Origin: Bacteroidales bacterium
GTDB taxonomy: Bacteria; Bacteroidota; Bacteroidia; Bacteroidales; UBA932
Length of the DNA: 64,000 bases
Assembly (NCBI GenBank): GCA_017454335.1
Contig: JAFTDE010000017.1
Span: 1-64,000 of the forward strand
Direction: 5' to 3'
The notes beneath the pieces are model-generated. The model was not told the origin of the DNA. It saw only the letters and a list, made by a program, of their open reading frames with translations, and ran no database searches. This document shows, in pieces, positions 57,147 to 64,000 of this stretch (positions within the stretch are counted from its first letter, which is position 1; every line of letters starts with the position of its first letter). The translations under genes and the position numbers were made by a program.

Positions 57147-57196
57147 TTCCCGCTCAGACCCCCTGGCGCCCCTGCACCGCAAGAGGGGGAACGTTA

Positions 57197-58585
57197 TTAT
57201 TCCACCGGGAAGGTGAAGTAGGTGTCGGGGAAGGGTTCGTCGCGCAGGGTGAAGTGCCACCATTCGGAGTCGAGGGGCTTGAAGCCGTGGCGCAGCATCG
57301 CCTCGCGCAGGATCATGCGGTTGCGGAACTGCTGTTCGGTGATGCCCCTGCGTTCGCGCCGGGCCGCGGCGGCATCGTACGCACCCGTGTCCGGGTTGCC
57401 GCAGAAGTCGGGATGGCTCTCGTGGCCGAACCAGTCGAAGGTGCCGCCCATGTCCACCTCTTTCTCCGTGCGCATGTCGAAGAGCGTCAGGTCCACCGTC
57501 GATCCGCGCGTGTGGCCGCTCTTCTCCATGATGTAGTCCTGCTTGAACAGCACGTTCTTGTTCAGGTCCGGATAGAAATACGTCTTCATCCGGGTGTCCT
57601 TGAGGTCGGCGGCCCAGCGGACGAAGTGGTCCACCGCCTTCTGGGGCCGGTAGGCATCGTAAATCTTCAGCCGGTAACCCTGCCGCATCAGGTCGTCGCT
57701 GACGGCGCGCAGGCTGTCGGCCGCGACACGGGTCATCAGGGCCGTGGGGGCGAGGTATCCGTCCACACGCGTGCCCACAAAATTGTAGGTGCTGAAATAG
57801 CGGATCTCCAGGATGGCGTCCGGCACGGCTTCGGTCAGTGAGACGAAGTACTCCCGGCCGTTCTGGCCGGTAGCGCTGGTGACCCGGCGGAATTCGTCCT
57901 TGGCCAGGGCCATCTGCGCGCGGAAGTCCGGGCTGGTCTGCAGCCGGGCGTATCCGATGCTGGCCGCATAGCGTCCGGCGTCCACGTCGCTCTGCCAGTG
58001 CGCCCCGGCGATGACGCGGCTCTGCCCGTAGGCCCAGCCGCGGGCGAAAATGGCTTCGGCGGCACCCGGATTGATCTCGGCGAGCAGCAGGGCGGCGCCC
58101 CAGCCCCGGATCGTATGGCCGGAGGGGTAGCTGCCGTTGCCGCGCAGGTCATCCTCTTCGCCGGTCAGCATCGCTTCGTCGAAACGCTCGAAGGGCCGGC
58201 GGCGGTGGAAATAGGCCTTGGGGCCGTGGCCGATCCGGTCCAGCGTGGACAGCGAATTGACCATCAGGGTCCAGATGGCCGGCGTGGCCTCCTCCGAAAC
58301 GGCCAGGCCGAAAGCGTCGATGTACTCGTCCAGCAGGGCTTTGTAGGACCAGACGGCATCGCGCTTGGCCATGTCGGCACGTTCGGGATCGAGACGCTGG
58401 GTCTTGCCCCACATGTATTGCGTGATATCGTACGCGAAGGCGACAGACTGGGTGTCCGGCGGTGCAGGCAGGCAGTTGACCAGGTCGGGCAGCTGTTCTT
58501 CCGTAAAGTAGCGCTCCTGCGAGCGGGCGCTGAACACGCTGCACAGCATCAGGGAAACGAGGAGGGTGATCAAAGTCCTTTTCAT
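57197..58585 (-). CDS. secreted PAP2-type phosphatase fused to VanX-like D-Ala-D-Ala dipeptidase
   Basis: This 462-residue protein has a signal peptide (LITLLVSLMLCSVFSARS) and two catalytic domains. Domain 1 (about 40-225) is a class A acid phosphatase/PAP2 fold: K123-x6-R130-P, PSGH at 154-157, and S189-R190-x5-H196-x3-D200. Domain 2 (about 240-462) is an M15D/VanX-like dipeptidase: SGHTRGSTVD with H358 and D365, and SEWWH with E441 and H444, which match the zinc ligands and catalytic Glu of VanX. VanX enzymes hydrolyse free D-Ala-D-Ala; PAP2 enzymes remove phosphate from lipids or nucleotides. A secreted double enzyme could recycle wall material. The start was placed at the signal peptide; the 15 residues before it are not signal-like. 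Confidence 0.88.
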   Translation of the reverse strand: MKRTLITLLVSLMLCSVFSARSQERYFTEEQLPDLVNCLPAPPDTQSVAFAYDITQYMWGKTQRLDPERADMAKRDAVWSYKALLDEYIDAFGLAVSEEATPAIWTLMVNSLSTLDRIGHGPKAYFHRRRPFERFDEAMLTGEEDDLRGNGSYPSGHTIRGWGAALLLAEINPGAAEAIFARGWAYGQSRVIAGAHWQSDVDAGRYAASIGYARLQTSPDFRAQMALAKDEFRRVTSATGQNGREYFVSLTEAVPDAILEIRYFSTYNFVGTRVDGYLAPTALMTRVAADSLRAVSDDLMRQGYRLKIYDAYRPQKAVDHFVRWAADLKDTRMKTYFYPDLNKNVLFKQDYIMEKSGHTRGSTVDLTLFDMRTEKEVDMGGTFDWFGHESHPDFCGNPDTGAYDAAAARRERRGITEQQFRNRMILREAMLRHGFKPLDSEWWHFTLRDEPFPDTYFTFPVE

Positions 58586-58639
58586 GGTTCTTGCTTTTTC
58601 GTAGTGTAAAAATACGCAAAATCTTCGCAAGTTTTATGT

Positions 58640-58647
58640 TATCTTTG
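58640..58647 (+). promoter_or_regulatory. -7 box 5 bases before the flippase start
   Basis: TATCTTTG ends five bases before the ATG at 58653, so the transcript is probably leaderless or nearly so. Confidence 0.6.
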
Positions 58648-58652
58648 TACTG

Positions 58653-60104
58653 ATGAATCTCAAATCGCTCGTCAAGGACACCGCCATCTACGGATTGAGC
58701 AGTATCGTGGGCAGGTTCCTGAACTACCTGCTGGTCATTCTCCATACCCATGTGATCCCGGCGGAGAGCGGCGGCTACGGCATCGTCTCGAACCTGTATG
58801 CCTACACGGCGCTGTTCTTCGCGCTGCTGACCTTCGGCATGGAGACGACCCTGTTCCGCTATGGCAGCAAGCCCGGCGTGGATGACAGGATGGTTTACAG
58901 CAATGCCCTCCGGATGGTAGGCGGCGTGGGAATCGCTTTCCTGGCCGTCGTCTTCCTGCTGCTGCGCCCGATCTCCGGGGCACTGGGCTATGCGGCCCAC
59001 CCCGAATACGTCGGCATGTTCGCGCTGATCACCGTGCAGGACGCGTTCCAGGCCGTGATGTTCAGCCGCCTGCGGCAGCTGAAGCGGCCGATACGCTTCG
59101 TCGCGCTGAAGTTCGCCTTCATCATCCCGAGCATCCTGCTCAACCTCTTCATCTTCCTCGCGATGCCGCGCATCCCGTCCCTGAGGGGCATCTTTGAATA
59201 CTTCAACTACGGCGTGGGCCTGATCTTCCTGGCGAACCTGGTGTGCACGACGCTGGTCTCGCTGCTCTTCATCCCGGAGATACGGGGCATCGCGTACGGC
59301 TTTGACAAGGGGCTGGCCCGGCAGATGCTGGGCTATGCCTGGCCGCTGCTGATCCTGAGCCTGGTGGGCGTGCTCAACCAGGTGGCCGACAAGATCCTGC
59401 TGCCGAAACTGATGCCGGGCGAGGAAGGAATGGTCCAGCTGGGCATCTACGGCGCCTGCGTCAAGGTGGCGATGATCATGGCCCTGCTCACGCAGGCCTT
59501 CCGCTATGCCTACGAGCCCATCGTCTTCGCGGACAACAAGGACAAGAACAGCCCCGCGACGCTGGCCGACGGGACCAAATACTTCATCATCTTCACGCTC
59601 CTGGCCTTCCTGGCCGTGATGATCTACCTGCCGATTCTGCAGCACTTCATCGGCGGGGACTACCGGGAGGGGCTCGGGGTCATCCCGATCGTGATGATGG
59701 CGGAGATCTTCATGGGCGTGTACTTCAACCTGTCCTTCTGGTACAAACTGACCGACCAGAACTGGTGGGGGGCGATCATCAGCACCATCAGCGTGGCGGT
59801 GATGATCGGGATCAACGTCCTCTTCGTGCCGAAAATCGGCTACTGGGCCTGCGCGTGGGGCGGCTTCGCCGGATATGGCATCGCAATGCTGATCAGCTAC
59901 TTCCTCGGGCAGAAGAAATACCCCATCCACTACAACCTCAAGGCGATCGGCCTGTTCGTGCTGATCGCGGGAGCGATGTTCGCGGTCTACTGGTTCTGGC
60001 TGCGCACGCTGCCCGCATGGCTGCAGATGACGCTCGGCACCCTGATGCTGGGGGTCTACGGCCTCGCCGCCTGGAAAGAAATCAAAACTACCAAAGCCAT
60101 ATGA
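58653..60104 (+). CDS. Wzx-like polysaccharide flippase (MOP superfamily)
   Basis: This 483-residue protein has about 12-14 membrane segments and no large soluble domain. Start MNLKSLVKDTAIYGLSSIVG and the first helix pair are typical of O-antigen or capsule unit flippases (Wzx/RfbX), which move undecaprenyl-linked sugars across the inner membrane. No glycosyltransferase genes are nearby, so the substrate cannot be inferred; a lipid II or general lipid-linked sugar role is also possible. The stop overlaps the cyclophilin start by four bases (ATGA). Confidence 0.88.
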   Translation: MNLKSLVKDTAIYGLSSIVGRFLNYLLVILHTHVIPAESGGYGIVSNLYAYTALFFALLTFGMETTLFRYGSKPGVDDRMVYSNALRMVGGVGIAFLAVVFLLLRPISGALGYAAHPEYVGMFALITVQDAFQAVMFSRLRQLKRPIRFVALKFAFIIPSILLNLFIFLAMPRIPSLRGIFEYFNYGVGLIFLANLVCTTLVSLLFIPEIRGIAYGFDKGLARQMLGYAWPLLILSLVGVLNQVADKILLPKLMPGEEGMVQLGIYGACVKVAMIMALLTQAFRYAYEPIVFADNKDKNSPATLADGTKYFIIFTLLAFLAVMIYLPILQHFIGGDYREGLGVIPIVMMAEIFMGVYFNLSFWYKLTDQNWWGAIISTISVAVMIGINVLFVPKIGYWACAWGGFAGYGIAMLISYFLGQKKYPIHYNLKAIGLFVLIAGAMFAVYWFWLRTLPAWLQMTLGTLMLGVYGLAAWKEIKTTKAI

Positions 60105-60811
60105 AACGCATCTTATCAATCTCTCTCTGCTGCATCGGCGCGCTCACGATGATGGGCGGATGCGGCAACAACGCGGCCAAGAAGGCTGCAGAAGACGAAG
60201 CCAAGCAGGCTGAAGAGGCCGCGATCGAGGCCGCCCGCAAAGAGCAGGCCGCCATCGAGCAGCTGGCCAAGCTGCCGGACGAGCCCGTCTTCGACCTGAA
60301 CACGAACCTCGGCACGATCAAGGTCAAACTGTACAGCAAGACCCCCAAGCACCGCGAGAACTTCGCCAAGCTGGCCCTGACCGGATATTTCGACGGCATG
60401 CTGTTCCACCGCGTGATCAACGGATTCATGATCCAGGGCGGCGACCCGCTCAGCAAGGATCCCGAGAACAAGTCCAAGTTCGGCACCGGCGGCCCTGGAT
60501 ACACCGTCGAAGCCGAGATCCTGCCTGAACTCACGCACAAGAAGGGCGCCCTGGCCGCCGCACGCCGCGGCGACGCCGCCAATCCCAAGCGGGAGTCCTC
60601 CGGATCACAGTTCTATCTCGTGCAGAACGAGCAGTCCTGCGCCCAGCTGGACGGGGCCTACACCGTGTTCGGTGAGACCGTCGAGGGGCTGGACGTGATC
60701 GACAAGATCGCCGCCGTCCCGACCGACCAGCGCGACTGCCCCCTGTCCGATGTGAAAATTATTTCCGTTAAATTGGACCCGAAACTCAATTCTGGCACGC
60801 CTCTTGAATAA
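60101..60811 (+). CDS. lipoprotein cyclophilin-type peptidyl-prolyl isomerase
   Basis: This 236-residue protein has a lipobox-type leader (GALTMMGGCGN) and an alanine/glutamate-rich helical linker (about 25-60). The cyclophilin domain (about 65-225) has LFHRVINGFMIQGGDP, GYTVEAEILPELTHKKGALA and SSGSQFYLVQNEQ. It assists folding in the periplasm. It is coupled to the flippase gene by overlap. Confidence 0.92.
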   Translation: MKRILSISLCCIGALTMMGGCGNNAAKKAAEDEAKQAEEAAIEAARKEQAAIEQLAKLPDEPVFDLNTNLGTIKVKLYSKTPKHRENFAKLALTGYFDGMLFHRVINGFMIQGGDPLSKDPENKSKFGTGGPGYTVEAEILPELTHKKGALAAARRGDAANPKRESSGSQFYLVQNEQSCAQLDGAYTVFGETVEGLDVIDKIAAVPTDQRDCPLSDVKIISVKLDPKLNSGTPLE

Positions 60812-60864
60812 AGAGAAGTCAGAATAGTTTTTCATAGGTTGAATTTAAAGGTTAGAATGCAATG

Positions 60865-60898
60865 AACCCCCGTTGTGAAACGGGGGTTTCTTGTTTTC
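60865..60898. terminator. intrinsic terminator between cyclophilin and serB
   Basis: A perfect 10-base stem (AACCCCCGTT with AACGGGGGTT, loop GTGA) is followed by TCTTGTTTT. It lies between convergent genes and may serve both. Confidence 0.88.
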
Positions 60899-60916
60899 CG
60901 GCGCTTGCAGGCATCC

Positions 60917-62146
60917 TTACATCTTCCCCTGCTCGCCCAGATTGCTGTCCTTGAATCCCAGGAAATACAGCACGCCGTCCAGGCCGATGGTGCTGAGCGA
61001 CTGCCTGGCGTTCGCGACCACGCGCGGTTTGGCGTGGAAGGCGATGCCCAGTCCGGCCTCGGCCAGCATCGGCAGGTCGTTGGCGCCGTCACCCACGGCG
61101 ATCGTCTGCGCCAGATTCACGTGTTCGGTCTGCGCGATCAGCTTCAGCAGGTCGGCCTTGCGGCGGCCGTCGACGATCTCGCCCACGTAGCGGCCGGTGA
61201 GTTTCCCGTCCTCGCCGACCTCCAGCTCGTTGGCATAGACATAGTCGATGCCGTAGCGCCGGCGCAGGTACTCGCCGAAATAGGTGAAACCGCCGCTGAG
61301 GATGGCGATCTTGTATCCGCAGGTCTTCAGCACGGACATCAGGCGGTCCGTCCCTTCGGTGATGGGCAGGTGCTCGGCGATGTCCTGCATGACGCTGACG
61401 TCCAGCCCCTTGAGCAGGGCGACGCGGCGTGTGAAGCTCTCCCGGAAATCGATCTCGCCGCGCATCGCAGACTCGGTGATGGCTTTCACCTCGGCCCCGA
61501 CGCCGGCCCGCTCGGCCAGTTCGTCGATGCACTCGGTCTGGATGAGCGTAGAGTCCATATCGAAGCAGATGAGGCGCCGCATGCGCCGGTACATGTCGTC
61601 CCGCTGCAGCGAGAAATCGATGCCCATGTCCGTGGACAGCTGCATCAGGCACGCCTGCATGGCCTCCTTGTCCTTCGGGACGCCGCGCAGCGAGAATTCG
61701 ATGCACGCTCGGGTGTTCCGTTCCGGATGGGCGATGCTCTGGCGGCCGGTGAGCCGTTTGATCGAATCGATGTCCAGCCCCTGGTCGGCCACGACCCGGG
61801 CGGCCGCCTCGATCTGGCGGGCCGACAGGCTGCGCCCGATGATGGTGAGGATGAAGCGTTTGCGTCCCTGCCGGCCAGCCCACTCTTCATACTCGTCGTC
61901 CTGGACTGCCTCGAAGCCGATCTGCACGCCCAGTTCGGTGGTCTTGAACAGCAATTCCTTCATGACCTGGCCCGAGTGCTGGTCGTCTATCCGCATCAGG
62001 ATGCCCAGCGAGAGCGTGGAATGGATGTCCGCCTGGCCCATGTCCAGGATCTGGGCATCGTATTTTGCGAGTATGGCCATGATGGAGGCCGTGAGTCCGA
62101 TCCGGTCCTTGCCGGTAATCCGGACGAGTATCTGTTCGTATGCCAT
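60917..62146 (-). CDS. serB: phosphoserine phosphatase with ACT domains
   Basis: This 409-residue protein has two ACT-like regulatory segments (about 1-80 and 95-180) and a HAD phosphatase domain (about 188-409). The nucleophile is Asp196 in CFDMDSTLIQTE, with Asp198 as acid/base. Motifs ILSGGFTYFGEYL and GDGANDLPMLAEAGLGIAFH are also present. It makes L-serine in the last step of the phosphorylated pathway. Its ATG overlaps the stop of the leucine-rich lipoprotein gene (TGATG), so the two share a transcript. Confidence 0.94.
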   Translation of the reverse strand: MAYEQILVRITGKDRIGLTASIMAILAKYDAQILDMGQADIHSTLSLGILMRIDDQHSGQVMKELLFKTTELGVQIGFEAVQDDEYEEWAGRQGRKRFILTIIGRSLSARQIEAAARVVADQGLDIDSIKRLTGRQSIAHPERNTRACIEFSLRGVPKDKEAMQACLMQLSTDMGIDFSLQRDDMYRRMRRLICFDMDSTLIQTECIDELAERAGVGAEVKAITESAMRGEIDFRESFTRRVALLKGLDVSVMQDIAEHLPITEGTDRLMSVLKTCGYKIAILSGGFTYFGEYLRRRYGIDYVYANELEVGEDGKLTGRYVGEIVDGRRKADLLKLIAQTEHVNLAQTIAVGDGANDLPMLAEAGLGIAFHAKPRVVANARQSLSTIGLDGVLYFLGFKDSNLGEQGKM

Positions 62147-64000
62147 CAGTCCGTATAATGCAGGGTCGTCACCGTTTCGTCATAGCCCAGGTAATAGATC
62201 TCCTGGCCTGTCCTGAGGTAAATGTCCGTGAGGCCGGGATTGCCGTACGTACTGACCTGGCTCAGGTTCAGGTTGCCCCGCAGGTCCAGTGAAGACAGCT
62301 GGTTGTACGTGCAGAACAGGTCCCTGAGCTGCGGCATTCCGCCGACAGGGAGTTCCGTCAGCAGGTTGTAGTCACAGTACAGCTCTTCCAAAGCGCCGAC
62401 CCGGACGAATCCCGTCAGGGAATGCACCTGGTTGTTGTTGAAACGAAGCGTATGCAGTTTCCCGCAGTCTTCGACCTCCAGGCTTTCCAGTTTGTTGGAA
62501 GGACATTCGAGGAACCAGAGTTCCGGATTGTCCTTCGCGGTCAGGGAGACGAGCGCACAGCCCGTCATCTGGATCGAGTTCAGGTGCTGCATGCCCGTGA
62601 AATCCATTTCCAGGACGGGGGTATCATAGCACTCGAAGATCTCCAGGGCGGGCGTGCCGGACAGGTCCAGCGCCTCCACGCCGGTCGTCATGAGCGAGAA
62701 GTAACGGAGATTCCGGCTGCCGGACAGGTCCAGCGCCTTCAGCGGCGTATTGCTGCAGCGGAACGTTTCGAGGCCGGGCACCGCAGACAGGTCGAGATGC
62801 TGCAGGGCGCTGTCGAAGCAGACGAGCTGGGCCAGGGCCGGACAGGCTGACAGGCTGAGCTCCGTCAGGGACGGGTTCTGCTGGACTTCCAGCGATTCCA
62901 GGCGGGGCAGGTCCGCCGCGGTGATCTGCGAAAGGATCCCGCAGTTGACAACGTAGCAGCGCTGAAGCGCCGGCAGCCCCGTCAGGTCCAGGGACCCGAG
63001 TCCGTTCAGGGACGAGAGGTTCAGTTCGGCCAGGGACGGGCAGGCGTCGATCGTAATCCGGGGTGTCTCCGACGTGATGACGCTCAAATACGCCAGGGCC
63101 GGGCAGTCCCGGACCTCGAGGGGATTGTTCCCGTAATCGGAGACATCCAGGCGCTGCAGCTTCGGATTCCCCCGGACGATCAGGTTCCGGGCATTGTATA
63201 CGGACAGCGACTGCAATGCGGCCAGCGGCGTGACGTCCAGCACAGCGTCTCCGGATACGTAGACCCACAGGTGTTTCAGGTTCGCAAAATGTTCCAGTCC
63301 CTGGAAGGCAGCGACGTTGTACAGATCCAGGGATTCCAGCGTCCGGGCTTCGTCCACCGACACCTTTCCGTCCTGGTCCCAGTCGCACCTTCCCAGGCAG
63401 GCCCGCTCGAATCTGGGATCGGCGAACTTGACGAATCCGCTGCTCTGCCGGATGGTGATCTCCTCCTGCTGGCCGTTGCAGCGCAGGTGGATCGTGCCTT
63501 CCCGGGCGACGGAAGGATTTTCGCCGATTTCCACGACCAGGAGGGTCTCGGCCATGGCTTTGCTCTTGACAATGTGCAGCCAGTCCTGGCAGGAGGCATC
63601 GACCTCGGCCGTGAAATCGAGCGTATTCCAGACCTGGACCTCCAGGGACGTGGCCCCCGGCCCCAGGTCAAAGTCCTTGACCGGGGCCAGCACGCCTTCC
63701 TTGTGCAACTGGGTCAGCGTAACGGTCCGGGACAGGCCGCCGGACTCGATGGTGATCGTGCAGTTCCGCACGTCCCGGCCGGTATTCTCTTCACACAGGA
63801 CGCGCAGCACCGTGGAAGCGTCGGTTCCGCCGTTGCCGGAAGCGGGAATGACCTTGCACCAGGGGACGTCGGTGCGGACGGTCCAGGAACGCGTGGAGAC
63901 GAGATCCAGGGAGACGCCCCCGGCGGCACTCTCCGCCGAAAGGCTCGCCTGGCCCACCTCCAGCCGGGCGGGCAGTTCTTTCTGGCAGGACGCCAGGATC
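62146..64000 (-). CDS. BACON/leucine-rich-repeat surface lipoprotein, truncated at the right edge
   Basis: The frame runs from the window edge to the stop at 62146; about 618 residues are inside. The visible N-terminus ILASCQKELPARLE looks like the end of a lipoprotein signal, so only the first 15-20 residues are missing. Two BACON-type beta-sandwiches follow (ending near residue 190; the first has SWTVRTDVPWCKVIPASG). Then comes a calcium-loop-like DWDQDGKVSVDEA (EF-hand/dockerin type). About 15 leucine-rich repeats (LESLDLYNVAAFQGLEHFAN to LSSLDLRGNLNLSQVSTYGN) follow. It is probably displayed on the outer membrane for adhesion or binding. It is coupled by overlap to serB, an odd partner. 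Confidence 0.85.
   Translation of the reverse strand, partial: ILASCQKELPARLEVGQASLSAESAAGGVSLDLVSTRSWTVRTDVPWCKVIPASGNGGTDASTVLRVLCEENTGRDVRNCTITIESGGLSRTVTLTQLHKEGVLAPVKDFDLGPGATSLEVQVWNTLDFTAEVDASCQDWLHIVKSKAMAETLLVVEIGENPSVAREGTIHLRCNGQQEEITIRQSSGFVKFADPRFERACLGRCDWDQDGKVSVDEARTLESLDLYNVAAFQGLEHFANLKHLWVYVSGDAVLDVTPLAALQSLSVYNARNLIVRGNPKLQRLDVSDYGNNPLEVRDCPALAYLSVITSETPRITIDACPSLAELNLSSLNGLGSLDLTGLPALQRCYVVNCGILSQITAADLPRLESLEVQQNPSLTELSLSACPALAQLVCFDSALQHLDLSAVPGLETFRCSNTPLKALDLSGSRNLRYFSLMTTGVEALDLSGTPALEIFECYDTPVLEMDFTGMQHLNSIQMTGCALVSLTAKDNPELWFLECPSNKLESLEVEDCGKLHTLRFNNNQVHSLTGFVRVGALEELYCDYNLLTELPVGGMPQLRDLFCTYNQLSSLDLRGNLNLSQVSTYGNPGLTDIYLRTGQEIYYLGYDETVTTLHYTD

Overview
The window reads as chromosomal DNA from a high-GC member of the Bacteroidales (Bacteroidota). 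The evidence is: repeated -7 promoter boxes of the TAnnTTTG type with TTTG or TTG about 19 bases upstream; few Shine-Dalgarno-like sites; an mreBCD-mrdA-rodA block; SusCD-era style surface lipoproteins with BACON, leucine-rich and fimbrillin-like domains; a GH2 glycosidase; a LuxR/TPR membrane regulator; and BlaI/M56 regulation. Most genes are core housekeeping genes. No insertion sequence, prophage or CRISPR array is visible. A genus cannot be fixed from the sequence alone; the GC content would suit Alistipes-like or Cryptobacteroides-like lineages.

Region 1 (1-6.5 kb) is an accessory island of tandem FtsX/MacB-type ABC permease paralogs. It holds a C-terminal fragment, two intact copies and two decayed copies: a 25-codon deletion scar and a three-block remnant. 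A ParDE-type toxin-antitoxin pair and a 5'-truncated HicB-type antitoxin sit among the broken copies. Two near-identical spacers carry paired hairpins. Region 2 (6.5-12.6 kb) has a BlaI/M56 sensor pair, a GH2 beta-galactosidase divergent from an esterase, a small membrane protein and tRNA-Leu. Region 3 (12.6-22.6 kb) has a CDF transporter and the rod-shape operon mreB-mreC-mreD-mrdA-rodA, divergent from ispD across a palindromic promoter, then an Lrp regulator and topA.

Region 4 (22.7-33.5 kb) is a run of ten co-directional genes with gaps of 25 bases or less: PBP1A, ddl, prmC, a GDSL esterase, then larB-larC-larE and a nickel ECF transporter (larMN-larQ-larO), ending in a strong terminator. 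This is a complete set for making the nickel-pincer nucleotide cofactor plus nickel import, but no LarA-type enzyme is present. Region 5 (33.6-44.7 kb) has a hypothetical lipoprotein, a TPR protein with a U32 peptidase, an M16-like protein lacking the zinc motif, a DUF3109 protein, a coiled-coil membrane protein, HemW, and a membrane TPR-LuxR regulator.

Region 6 (44.7-48.1 kb) has a 52-residue peptide gene overlapping a fimbrillin-like lipoprotein gene. They are followed by a 0.79-kb non-coding stretch packed with structure: a 36-bp repeat, a terminator, four 50-bp hairpin repeats, and long 62- and 85-base inverted repeats. This is the least explained DNA in the window. Region 7 (48.1-64 kb) is again core: aminopeptidase P, dusB, lpxK, a lone SdhC-type cytochrome b, pyrH-frr, rplM-rpsI-rpsB-tsf, an unusual PAP2-phosphatase/VanX-like dipeptidase fusion, a polysaccharide flippase with a lipoprotein cyclophilin, serB, and a BACON/leucine-rich lipoprotein that runs off the right edge.
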